DNA of 64,000 nucleotides from the NCBI GenBank assembly GCA_964537685.1, contig CAZICM010000022.1:79970-143969 (forward strand), written 5' to 3'. Below, piece after piece: positions 18,410 through 26,536 of this stretch. The position numbers and the translations under genes are program-made. Below the pieces are notes generated by a model, which saw nothing but the letters and a program-made list of their open reading frames with translations, was not told the DNA's origin and searched no databases. How positions within the stretch are numbered: position 1 is the stretch's first letter; each line of letters starts with the position of its first letter. Source of the stretch: CAZICM01 sp964537685. Its GTDB lineage: Bacteria; Myxococcota_A; Polyangia; Polyangiales; Polyangiaceae.

Positions 18410-18832
18410 ATGAGTGAACTGGTGCGCTTTGGTGTGGCCATGGATCGGACCTTGCTCGCCGAGTTCGATCGGCGCATTGCCGCGCGGGGCTATGAAAATC
18501 GCTCGGAGGCGCTGCGCGATTTGGTGAGGGCCGATTTAACGCGGGCAGGCTGGGAAGGCGGCGCGCTTCTGGCGGCGACCTTGGTGTTGGTCTACAGCCC
18601 CGAAGCCCGCGATCTGGAAAGCCGTATCCGCGATATTCAGCGGGATTATGCGGGTTGTTTGCTTTCGTCGACGCGCCATTTTTTAGACAAAGAACACGAG
18701 CTCGAGATGATGGCGCTTAAAGGGCGGGCCTCGGAATTGTCGGCGATGGCGGGGAGGCTGGGCGGAATGAAAGGTGTGCTTTCGTGCGAGCTTACGCTGG
18801 CTTCGGTGCTGTCCGAACCGGGTTCAGAATAA
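18410..18832 (+). CDS. NikR-like ribbon-helix-helix regulator lacking nickel ligands
   Basis: A 140-residue protein with the two-domain layout of NikR: an N-terminal ribbon-helix-helix (MSELVRFGVAMDRTLLAEFD, then YENRSEALRDLVRADL) and a C-terminal ACT-like domain (LVLVYSPEARDLESRI, LEMMALKGRASEL, GVLSCELTLAS). Length and order match NikR. Aligning its C-terminal half to E. coli NikR through the shared Q before and LKG after the ligand segment places Arg, Arg, Phe and Glu where His76, His87, His89 and Cys95 bind high-affinity nickel. It therefore probably senses another metal or ligand, or none. No nickel transporter or hydrogenase genes are nearby. Confidence 0.8.
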   Translation: MSELVRFGVAMDRTLLAEFDRRIAARGYENRSEALRDLVRADLTRAGWEGGALLAATLVLVYSPEARDLESRIRDIQRDYAGCLLSSTRHFLDKEHELEMMALKGRASELSAMAGRLGGMKGVLSCELTLASVLSEPGSE

Positions 18833-18850
18833 ATAAAATCGAATTGAGAA

Positions 18851-19687
18851 TTAATCCTCACTCGAATCGTTATCTTCGCTGTGGACGCGCACCACGGTTT
18901 TCGGCGGATCGACAATAAAGGTGACCAGCCTCTCCTTGGCTTCGAATTCCTGCCGGTAAATCACCGCCGAATGCCGGTATTTAAAAGGCCCGATGCGCAC
19001 CCTAAACCAAAGCCCGCGCCCTTTTACCTGAGCCGGCTCGACATAAGCCCGGTGCCCTCGCCTCCTTAACGCAGCCGCGAATTTATCGCCTTCTTCCTGC
19101 GTTTTAAACGAGCTGACTTGAAGCTGATAACCGCCCGGCCCGCCCACCGGGCTTTCCTCGCCCGTCTCCCGCGCAACCTTGCGCGCCATCGTCGTGAGCT
19201 TGTCGCGCGGCCCATTTTCGCCAGCCATCGACGACAGCACTTGCTGAGCCGGCAAGGGAAGAGGCGCAAGCCGATCGGCCGGATCTACGGCATTCGCGGC
19301 GTTTTGAGGAAGCTCTTCTTTTTCGGGCGATGAAGGCGTTTTGGTTGCGCCCTGACGCACAGCTTCAAGCGCCGTCGTCGGCGATTTTGAATCCGACAGC
19401 ATGCCGGGAAAGGTCACATCCTCGCCCAGCATATCTTTGCGGGGCGTTGCCGAAACCCCTGCCGGATAAGCCTTTGCCACCAAATCGCCCAGCGGATCGG
19501 CCCCTACCGGCTTTGCCTTTGGAGGCGTGCGCATCAGCAGCACCGCCGCAAATACAATGGCCGCCCCGCCCAGCGAAGCCAGCACCAAAGCCCCTAGTTT
19601 CGAAGGCCGCGACGAAGGATCTTCCTCGCGGATCTCGTCCAGATTCCGAACCGCAGCAGCATCGTAGCGATCTTGCTTCTGCCTCAT
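18851..19687 (-). CDS. SPOR-domain membrane protein
   Basis: A 278-residue protein with a cytoplasmic basic N-terminus, one membrane helix (LGALVLASLGGAAIVFAAVL, about 31-50), a long Pro/Ala/Lys-rich periplasmic linker, and a C-terminal SPOR domain from about residue 185: YQLQVSSFKTQEEGDKFAAA, LRRRGHRAYVEPA and WFRVRIGPFKYRHSA. SPOR domains bind septal, denuded peptidoglycan, so a cell-division or wall role is likely. The ATG at 19687 overlaps the stop of argS (ATGA), so the two form an operon; argS with a SPOR-domain gene directly downstream is an arrangement also seen elsewhere in proteobacteria. Confidence 0.85.
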   Translation of the reverse strand: MRQKQDRYDAAAVRNLDEIREEDPSSRPSKLGALVLASLGGAAIVFAAVLLMRTPPKAKPVGADPLGDLVAKAYPAGVSATPRKDMLGEDVTFPGMLSDSKSPTTALEAVRQGATKTPSSPEKEELPQNAANAVDPADRLAPLPLPAQQVLSSMAGENGPRDKLTTMARKVARETGEESPVGGPGGYQLQVSSFKTQEEGDKFAAALRRRGHRAYVEPAQVKGRGLWFRVRIGPFKYRHSAVIYRQEFEAKERLVTFIVDPPKTVVRVHSEDNDSSED

Positions 19688-21492
19688 GACATCACCGCTT
19701 CCCCGGCTTCGGCTTCGCGCTTGTCATCGCGCTTGTCCATTCTCTGCAGCGCCGTGATTCCGCATAGCTTCAGCCCGGCTTCATACACAATGCGAATGCC
19801 CTCAATCCAAGCCAGCCGCGCCAGGGTTTTGGCTTTATCCCAGCGCAATTCCCAATCGGCGTCCGTGCGGTCTTGAGCGCGGGGCAAGACCGAATCGCCT
19901 TCGCTGTACAGGCGCGTCCAATAGCTTTGGAACTCCTGCGAAAGCTCTTGCAGATAAAACACGATGCGGTGAGGTTCCCGAAGCTCGGCGGCCTCTTTAA
20001 TCAGCGCCGGAAAACGCCCGAGCCTCGCCAGCATCGACAGCTCATCGGCATGCGTCAGCTTCGCCGCGCAGAGCGCCGCATCAAATGCCGGAGGAACAAG
20101 CCCAAACTCCTCCTCGGCCCGCCTCTTAATCGAACACAGCCGCGCATAGCCGTATTGCAAATAAAACACGGGATTATCCATTGAATTTTTCTTGGCGAGC
20201 TCCACATCCAAATCGATCGTCGTGTCGCTTCGCCTTGACAAATAAAAATACCGAAGCGCATCGGCCCCCGCGCCTTTACGCCCCGCAGCCGCATCAATCT
20301 CTTCGACCACCTCTTCAATGGTGATCAAATTGCCCAGCCTCTTACCCATCTTCACGGGCTTTCCATCGCGCAAGAGATTCACAAGCTGATAGAGCGGCAC
20401 TTCAAAACGCTCGCCCGGAAAACCAAAGGCCCGAAGCCCCGCGCGAAGCCTCGCCGTATACCCATGATGATCGGCGCCCAAGACCGTAATCAAACGCTCG
20501 TAACCCCGCGCCGCCTTGTCCGCGTGATAAGCGATATCGCTCGCGAAATACGTAAAATTCCCATCCCTTTTACGCACCACGCGGTCTTTGTCATCGCCTT
20601 CCTCGGCCGTCTTAAAAAACAGCGCGCCTTCCCGCTCCTCGACCATTCCGCGCCGCTCCAAATCCGAAAGCGCCGCGCCCACCCGGCCCCAGCGATACAA
20701 ACTCTCTTCGGAAAACCACACATCGAAATAGATGCCCAATTCGCTCAGCGTGCGCTTAATGCCAGGCAATACCTTTGAACCTGGAACCCCATCGACCATC
20801 CTCGATACACAGGTCCTCGCCAATACCGACGCATCCGGATCGCTCAGCGTTTGAGGCGCGTATTGCTTCACCCAATCGGCGAGTTCCTTCACATAATCGC
20901 CGCCATAACCACCCTCAGGCGGAGGAAGTCCTTCGCTCGCCGCCCGCACACTCTCGGCCAGCAGCCTCACCTGATTGCCCGCATCATTTAAATAGTATTC
21001 ACGGACAATCCTGTGCCCGGCCGCCTCGAGCACCGAACCGATGGCATCCCCCAAAATCGCCCCGCGCCCATGCGAAATTAACAGCGGCCCCGTCGGATTG
21101 GCGCTCACAAACTCAAGCAAAATACGCTCGCCCGTCGCCGCCCTCGCCCGCCCATACGCCGAACCTTCCTTCAGCACCTCGCCCAGCACCTCGTGAAATG
21201 CCGGCGGCGCAAGCCGAAAATTCAAAAAACCAGGCCCAGCAATTTCAATCGCCGTCAGCGTCGGAACCCGGCTTAAACGCGCCTGAAGTATCGCCGCAAT
21301 ATCGCGCGGCGGCTTCTTCACCAGCTTCTGAAGCGTCATCGCCGCATTGGTCGCAAAATCGCCGTGCTCGGGACGCTTTGGACGCTCCACGGCAAAGTTC
21401 GCCGCTTTCGCCTCGGAAGGCATTTGCCCTTCCAAAACCAAATCGGAAATCGCCGCCGCCACCAGTCCCCGAACATGCTCTTCAACGCCCAT
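19684..21492 (-). CDS. argS: Arginine--tRNA ligase
   Basis: Class I aminoacyl-tRNA synthetase of about 602 residues that charges tRNA-Arg. The N-terminal Arg-specific domain is followed by the catalytic core with EFVSANPTGPLLISHGRGA, REYYLNDAGNQV, ASDIAYHADKAARGYERLI and VLGADHHGY, then the C-terminal anticodon-binding helices (DALRYFYLSRRS, DNPVFYLQYGYARLCSI). Both class I signatures differ from textbook: the HIGH element reads LISH (usually HVGH in ArgS) and KMSK reads KMGKR. Length and remaining motifs are normal, so it is probably the functional enzyme. ATG 21492 is preferred over TTG 21513. It overlaps the SPOR-domain gene downstream. Confidence 0.95.
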   Translation of the reverse strand: MGVEEHVRGLVAAAISDLVLEGQMPSEAKAANFAVERPKRPEHGDFATNAAMTLQKLVKKPPRDIAAILQARLSRVPTLTAIEIAGPGFLNFRLAPPAFHEVLGEVLKEGSAYGRARAATGERILLEFVSANPTGPLLISHGRGAILGDAIGSVLEAAGHRIVREYYLNDAGNQVRLLAESVRAASEGLPPPEGGYGGDYVKELADWVKQYAPQTLSDPDASVLARTCVSRMVDGVPGSKVLPGIKRTLSELGIYFDVWFSEESLYRWGRVGAALSDLERRGMVEEREGALFFKTAEEGDDKDRVVRKRDGNFTYFASDIAYHADKAARGYERLITVLGADHHGYTARLRAGLRAFGFPGERFEVPLYQLVNLLRDGKPVKMGKRLGNLITIEEVVEEIDAAAGRKGAGADALRYFYLSRRSDTTIDLDVELAKKNSMDNPVFYLQYGYARLCSIKRRAEEEFGLVPPAFDAALCAAKLTHADELSMLARLGRFPALIKEAAELREPHRIVFYLQELSQEFQSYWTRLYSEGDSVLPRAQDRTDADWELRWDKAKTLARLAWIEGIRIVYEAGLKLCGITALQRMDKRDDKREAEAGEAVMS

Positions 21493-21579
21493 AACCCACG
21501 AAATCCCTTCCAAACCTCTTGTCTACAACCGACGGATAACCTGTCTATGAACACAGTATCCTACATGGGAATACAGCAC

Positions 21580-22950
21580 CTAATTTTTGGCAAAAGAATG
21601 CATAAGCCTTGACAATTGCAGAGCTTTCCAACGGGTTTCCTCGAGCTCCCGCACCGGATCGGAATCGGCGACAATACCGCCCCCTGTCCAGTATTCGCCC
21701 TCATTGTCCTCGAGCACCAAGGTTCGAATGGCCATGGAAAGCAGCATCCGGCCATCATACGAGGCAAACCCCAGGGCGCCCGTATACAACCCCCTTCGTT
21801 TTGGCTCTAAAGACGCAATCACTTCCATCGCCCTCACCTTGGGCGCGCCCGTCACACTTCCGCTCGGCAACATCGCCGAAAGCACATCGCGCCTTGAAAT
21901 ACCGGCCTTTGCCCGCGCTCCAAGCACCGCAAGCCGATGATGTACCGTTGGATGCGTCACCACATGCGGATTTTTCAGCAATACGACTGAACCTGTCTCG
22001 GCAATGCGGCCCAAATCATTTCGTTCCACATCGACAATCATCGTCAGCTCCGCGCGCTCTTTTGGATCGGCATCCAATTCCTCGATCAGCGCCCGATCGG
22101 CCGCCTCGTCTGTTCCGCGGGGCCTCGTCCCTTTAATGGGCGCCGTCACCAGCTCGGAAAAGCTCAAATCCAATGCCTGGGTACGCGCATCCAAAAACAA
22201 TTCCGGCGAAGTCGACAGCACGCAGATATTGGAATCGAGCATTAAAAACGCTCCAAACGGCGTGGGCGCGGCCTCTGCCATTTTTTTGTACACGGCCAGC
22301 ACATCCCCGCTTTTCACACGCACGCATAGCCTCCGGGCCAAATTCACCTGATATAAATCGCCCGCTAAAATAAGCTCTTTTGCGGCCTTTACCCGTTCGA
22401 TATGGGCTTCCGGCGCTTCTTCCTCAACAACATCCACATCAATCAACTGATTTTTAAAACCATTCGATGAAATTGAAGCATCAAATAAATTCAATCGATG
22501 GATAAGCTCATCCGCATCAGCGTCGCCCATCGCCACGATAAAGACTTTGTTTTCGGCATGATCGATACCGACACAAGCCCGGAAACGATGCCATTCTATC
22601 GAAGAAAGAAGCGCTTTGGGCCTCGTGTCCACCTGAGGCACCCAACCCTTGCGCTCTAAAGAACTCCGGGTCGCCTCATAAGGAAGCACACCAATCCAAC
22701 GGGGTGCCCTGGCAATAAATGCATGATGTTCCGCGGTCCTCCCGCTCCATGCCTCGCCCGAATCGTCTTCCCAAGGATCGATGCAGCCACTGCGCAGATC
22801 GGGCAGCGCCGCAACATAAGAAAAACGGCCGTATTCACCGCTCGTGTCGCCGCTCGAATGCAAAAGCGCAATACGCCCGCCCATCCGCATCAAATGCGAA
22901 GCGATAGCCAACGCATCCGCCGACAGCGAAATCTCTCGGAATACAGGCAC
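21580..22950 (-). CDS. pabB: Aminodeoxychorismate synthase component I
   Basis: A 456-residue chorismate-binding enzyme that aminates chorismate to 4-amino-4-deoxychorismate in folate synthesis. The C-terminal catalytic half holds VNLARRLCVRV, the lysine motif TAPIKGTRPRG, ELTMIVDVERNDLGRIA, HHRLAVLGARAKAG, LPSGSVTGAPKVRAMEVI and YTGALGFASYDGRM. The Lys in PIKGT, where anthranilate synthases carry Ala, marks PabB rather than TrpE. The glutaminase partner PabA and the lyase PabC are not in this window. It starts at GTG 22950, about 65 bases from the divergent lipoprotein gene. Confidence 0.9.
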   Translation of the reverse strand: MPVFREISLSADALAIASHLMRMGGRIALLHSSGDTSGEYGRFSYVAALPDLRSGCIDPWEDDSGEAWSGRTAEHHAFIARAPRWIGVLPYEATRSSLERKGWVPQVDTRPKALLSSIEWHRFRACVGIDHAENKVFIVAMGDADADELIHRLNLFDASISSNGFKNQLIDVDVVEEEAPEAHIERVKAAKELILAGDLYQVNLARRLCVRVKSGDVLAVYKKMAEAAPTPFGAFLMLDSNICVLSTSPELFLDARTQALDLSFSELVTAPIKGTRPRGTDEAADRALIEELDADPKERAELTMIVDVERNDLGRIAETGSVVLLKNPHVVTHPTVHHRLAVLGARAKAGISRRDVLSAMLPSGSVTGAPKVRAMEVIASLEPKRRGLYTGALGFASYDGRMLLSMAIRTLVLEDNEGEYWTGGGIVADSDPVRELEETRWKALQLSRLMHSFAKN

Positions 22951-23015
22951 GAGCCGCTTCTAACACAAAGTACGCGGCCATCGAAACAACGTGCGAAACT
23001 AGCGGCCCGCACACC

Positions 23016-24395
23016 ATGATTCAGAATCGAAAACACCTTGTTTCACAGGCTTTGCTGGCCTTTTTCCTGTTGGGCTGCTCGGACGATACCAAACGGATTT
23101 CCATCGAGATCGTGACAGGCCATGAGACCGATACCTTTTCTCAAACACCCGCCGTAACCCGCGTGGACATTCGCGCAATGACAGCCGAAGGCGATGTCAG
23201 TCTTAAGGCTTCGGCCCCGCCGGGAGGAAGCTTCGACTTCGGTGAAGTGCCTTCGGATCGGCTGTTTTCTTTTGATGTAACGGGCATCGATGCCAGCGGA
23301 AATACCGTCGTGAGAGGCCGTTCGGTGGGCGCGATTTTTTTGGCGGCCCTCGCGGGAGATTACATTCCGGTCTATGCCCAGCGCGTAAATCAATGGGCTC
23401 GGCCTCCCGGCAAACTCTTGCACGCGCATCTGGACGCGCCCGCGACCACCATGGCCGAGCGCTATGTCGTGACGAGCGGAGGCAGCAAGGCGCTTTCAAA
23501 TACAGGCGATGTGTCCGCCAATACGAGCGAATTTTATGATTTGCTGGGGCTTGCCGGCGCGGAGGGGCCCACCTTTTCAATGGCGTCGACGAGCATGCTG
23601 GGCAGGCTCGCGTCTGTGCTGACCATCAACGATGACGGCGCAACTTGGGTCGATTTTGATCTGGGCGCCTTTGGAGAGGTGGTCGAACCCTCGGGTTTAA
23701 TGTCGTTTGCCGAAATCGCCGGAGCAAGACCCGTCGAGAGCTCGGATGGACGCGCATTTTTTATCGGCGCAACGCGAGGAAACGGCCCCAGTGATATCGT
23801 GCTGGTCGTCAATGAAGTGGGGCTCTTGAGCACCCTAAAACTCAATGCCCCGAGAGATGGAGCGGCGGCCGTGTGGATGGATGAAGTGGGGCTCATCGTG
23901 GCCGGAGGAAGCGCCGATGCGCCTGGAATTGAAGTGCTTCCCAAGGCGGGCTCCGTCTTTGAAACAAGGGATTTTGCACCCGATGCGGTCATGAATGCAG
24001 GAGCCGTCTTTGGAGGGACAAAGCGGGTCGTGCTGATGGGCGGACGAGTCAATGGAATGGCTGCGCCAACGCGCACCATCGATTTAGAATGCACAACGGG
24101 CTGCATGGCGGCGATGGTGGAGGCGGCGAATCTTCCTCTGGAACTAGAGCGGATTTCAGCCTACGCCGTCGATGCAAACCGTTCGGTCGCGATAGGGACG
24201 GAAAGCACCGGAGAAGGCTTTATTCGAAGCTTTTTGGTGAATGTGGAAGAAGGCTCGGCCCAGGAATTGGTCTTGAAGGAGCCTCGAAAGGGAGCCGCCA
24301 TAACAGCCACGCCTATCGGAACACTAGCGATTATTGGAGGCGTGCATTCCGATGGAACGCCTGCCCTCACGATGGAAACCTTGTTTCCCCTCTAA
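23016..24395 (+). CDS. Exported lipoprotein, likely beta-propeller
   Basis: A 459-residue protein with signal peptide and lipobox LLGC (Cys near residue 21), so a predicted envelope lipoprotein. An N-terminal beta-sandwich-like part (VTRVDIRAMTAEGDVSLKAS, RLFSFDVTGIDASGNTVVRG) is followed by repeats of about 45-55 residues that alternate glycine and hydrophobic strands, such as AAVWMDEVGLIVAGGSADAP, KRVVLMGGRVNGMAAPTRTI and ITATPIGTLAIIGGVHSDGT. These resemble Kelch-type blades. No catalytic site is apparent. It overlaps the convergent nucleotidyltransferase gene by four bases. Function unknown. Confidence 0.65.
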   Translation: MIQNRKHLVSQALLAFFLLGCSDDTKRISIEIVTGHETDTFSQTPAVTRVDIRAMTAEGDVSLKASAPPGGSFDFGEVPSDRLFSFDVTGIDASGNTVVRGRSVGAIFLAALAGDYIPVYAQRVNQWARPPGKLLHAHLDAPATTMAERYVVTSGGSKALSNTGDVSANTSEFYDLLGLAGAEGPTFSMASTSMLGRLASVLTINDDGATWVDFDLGAFGEVVEPSGLMSFAEIAGARPVESSDGRAFFIGATRGNGPSDIVLVVNEVGLLSTLKLNAPRDGAAAVWMDEVGLIVAGGSADAPGIEVLPKAGSVFETRDFAPDAVMNAGAVFGGTKRVVLMGGRVNGMAAPTRTIDLECTTGCMAAMVEAANLPLELERISAYAVDANRSVAIGTESTGEGFIRSFLVNVEEGSAQELVLKEPRKGAAITATPIGTLAIIGGVHSDGTPALTMETLFPL

Positions 24396-25285
24396 AGACG
24401 CAGCACCGAACCGCCCGCCGTGACAATCGCGCGTTCAAGCGGCGCCACCACCTTCGCCCCAGGCCAAACCACACATTCCCGTAGGCTTCCCCGGCCTTGA
24501 AGTTGCGCACCCCGCCCAATCACACACCGTTCCACCCTCACATCCTTCGAACACGCCACATCCGGCCCCCAATACCCTTCGCTTGAACAAGATTGGCGAC
24601 CGAGCCATCGCATATTCGCTTCCCAATACGATTGAGGTGTGCCGATATCCAACCAATCTTTCTCAAAAACAAAAGTTCCAATTCTCATTCTTTCCCGAAG
24701 CGCCGGCAGATACACATCGCCCACCAAACATCCAGGCTTGGCCAAACGACCCCTCAATCGTGTACCCAGCACTTGAATCCCCAAAAAATCCCCGCCCGCG
24801 GCTTCATCGCCAAAACACTCACCCCGAAGCCGCACCACATCTCCATACCTATCCAATCCTACCGTTCCCGTTCCCGCCTCCCTTTTCGCAACCACCAGCG
24901 TAGCCTCCCTCCCCTCATTCTGCTGATGCGCCGAAAGCAGCGCACCAATATCCAAATCGGCCACAATATCGCCATTCCACACCACAATATCGCCCTCCCC
25001 CAAACACCCTAAAGCATTGGCCACGCCTCCCGATGTCCCCAAAATCTCGGCCTCAAACAAAACCCTCAACCCAAGAGGAAGCTCCGCCAGCACCCCCTCA
25101 TCAAAAGCATCGGCCAAATAATGCGTATTGATCACCGCCTCACCGATACCCGCCGCCTTCAATTGCCCCGCGATATAAGCCAAAACCCGCCGATCACCCA
25201 CCCAAAACAACGGTTTTGGAAGCTCGAGACTCAAGGGACGAAGCCTCGTTCCCAACCCGGCCGCTAAAATCATCGCACTTGGCAT
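24392..25285 (-). CDS. Sugar-phosphate nucleotidyltransferase
   Basis: A 297-residue cytoplasmic enzyme of the NTP-transferase family, which joins a sugar-1-phosphate to a nucleotide for polysaccharide or lipid-linked sugar synthesis. The signature AMILAAGLGTRLRPLSLELP and the conserved KPL are at the N-terminus. The metal-binding Asp lies in VVWNGDIVADLD, with EAEILGTSGGVANAL and DFLGIQVLG also typical. The end (VERCVIGRGAQLQGRGSLRE) is a short left-handed beta-helix tail. The sugar cannot be fixed from sequence; mannose-1-phosphate guanylyltransferase or glucose-1-phosphate transferase relatives are closest. No glycosyltransferase operon adjoins it. Confidence 0.85.
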   Translation of the reverse strand: MPSAMILAAGLGTRLRPLSLELPKPLFWVGDRRVLAYIAGQLKAAGIGEAVINTHYLADAFDEGVLAELPLGLRVLFEAEILGTSGGVANALGCLGEGDIVVWNGDIVADLDIGALLSAHQQNEGREATLVVAKREAGTGTVGLDRYGDVVRLRGECFGDEAAGGDFLGIQVLGTRLRGRLAKPGCLVGDVYLPALRERMRIGTFVFEKDWLDIGTPQSYWEANMRWLGRQSCSSEGYWGPDVACSKDVRVERCVIGRGAQLQGRGSLRECVVWPGAKVVAPLERAIVTAGGSVLRL

Positions 25286-25359
25286 TTTGAAATGACCTAT
25301 CTTTTTGTTGGCTTTGGCGCGAAGACTAGACTACGAACCGCTTGAAAGTGACAACTTCC

Positions 25360-26532
25360 ATGGAGCAAACAGCCTTTCGGTCTCTGGTGGGCGTGGGGAT
25401 CTGCCTCTTTCTCCATCTCAGCGCCTGCCTGGACTTTGGTTTGGATACCACGACCAGCGCAACCAGCCCCGATACCAGCTTTACCGAATACATTCCCGAT
25501 ACTTCGCTCTCTATCGACCCAACCTACTTCTTGGGCGATGTCCCCTGCAATTCCAACGGCGGCACCTTAAAAAGCTATGTCGCCACCGTCACCGATATCA
25601 CCTCGTCGGGACCCTCCGTCATTTTGGCTTCGTCTTCGCCCACATCGTGCTCCAGAAAAATCGTCTTCGAATATATCTCACCCAAACACACCTACACCGT
25701 CGACATCGACGGCTATGAACAGACCCCCGAAGAATTAACACCTTATCTTGGACCTGGTTCAGGCGCGAGACTCATGGTGCCCACCAGTATTTATACCCAA
25801 ACCCAAGATCCAAGCTCGGGACTTACTCTCAGCTACGATCACGTCGTCTCCCCCCGCTGGAAAACCGACTGCGAAAGCGTCATCGCCGCCGTGGATAAAC
25901 GGGTAGGCTTTTTTGATTGCACACCCCTTCAAGATCTAGGAACACCCCCACCCACCTCCATCCAGGTGAACCCCAACGCCGCCTTGGGACAAAACCGATG
26001 CCTATCCGAAGGCGGACAAGTCGCCGAATTTAGCATCGAGCCCCTCGATGCGGCCTTGCCCCCTGTCAATGGAGTCAACTGCCCAGGCCAAACAGTTACC
26101 TACAACGCTGGAATCCAAGCCGGACAGACCTATCGCTTTCGAATCCATGGGTACAAAGAAGGAGAAATCGGCCCGAATTGGTCGAGTGAATGCTTTGCCA
26201 CCGCCGTCGAGGGACAAGGCGTCAAAGCCGCCTGCGATCCCTTAAGCGACAAGGGCGGAATCCTCATCGATCCGGCCAAATGGCTAACGGGTCAAACCTA
26301 CACTTGCGGAAGCTCGGTATCCTACTATATCGCCTCGGTGGACGAGGCCAAACTATCCAGCGGACCTATCGATTGCGATAAAAGCGTTATGCTCGGCCCC
26401 TTCAGCCCAGGCGATTACAATGTGCGGCTAACGCTCTATGGAGAAAAGGGAGCGCCGGCGTTTGACACGCTATGCACCGCCGGCGTCACAATTGGAAACA
26501 CAGCGGAATTGACTTGCCCCCCCATTCCCTAA
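25360..26532 (+). CDS. Exported lipoprotein with three related domains
   Basis: A 390-residue predicted lipoprotein. Starting at ATG 25360, a hydrophobic segment ends in the lipobox LSAC near residue 22. The mature protein contains three related units beginning IDPTYFLGDVPC, VNPNAALGQNRC and IDPAKWLTGQTYTC. Each unit has a Cys, then an S-Y or F strand and a D-rich turn, then a second conserved Cys followed by an aromatic GY or YGE segment. Paired cysteines suggest disulfides, as expected outside the cytoplasm. No known enzyme motif is present. TTG 25342 is a less likely start. Confidence 0.65.
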   Translation: MEQTAFRSLVGVGICLFLHLSACLDFGLDTTTSATSPDTSFTEYIPDTSLSIDPTYFLGDVPCNSNGGTLKSYVATVTDITSSGPSVILASSSPTSCSRKIVFEYISPKHTYTVDIDGYEQTPEELTPYLGPGSGARLMVPTSIYTQTQDPSSGLTLSYDHVVSPRWKTDCESVIAAVDKRVGFFDCTPLQDLGTPPPTSIQVNPNAALGQNRCLSEGGQVAEFSIEPLDAALPPVNGVNCPGQTVTYNAGIQAGQTYRFRIHGYKEGEIGPNWSSECFATAVEGQGVKAACDPLSDKGGILIDPAKWLTGQTYTCGSSVSYYIASVDEAKLSSGPIDCDKSVMLGPFSPGDYNVRLTLYGEKGAPAFDTLCTAGVTIGNTAELTCPPIP

Positions 26533-26536
26533 GACG

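Noticed and set aside
20775..21494. Plus-strand frame opposite argS
   Set aside because: Pro/Ser/Arg-rich with no motifs; argS on the other strand is certain.
21580..22950. Reading this gene as anthranilate synthase TrpE
   Set aside because: PIKGT with Lys at the diagnostic position marks the PabB branch.
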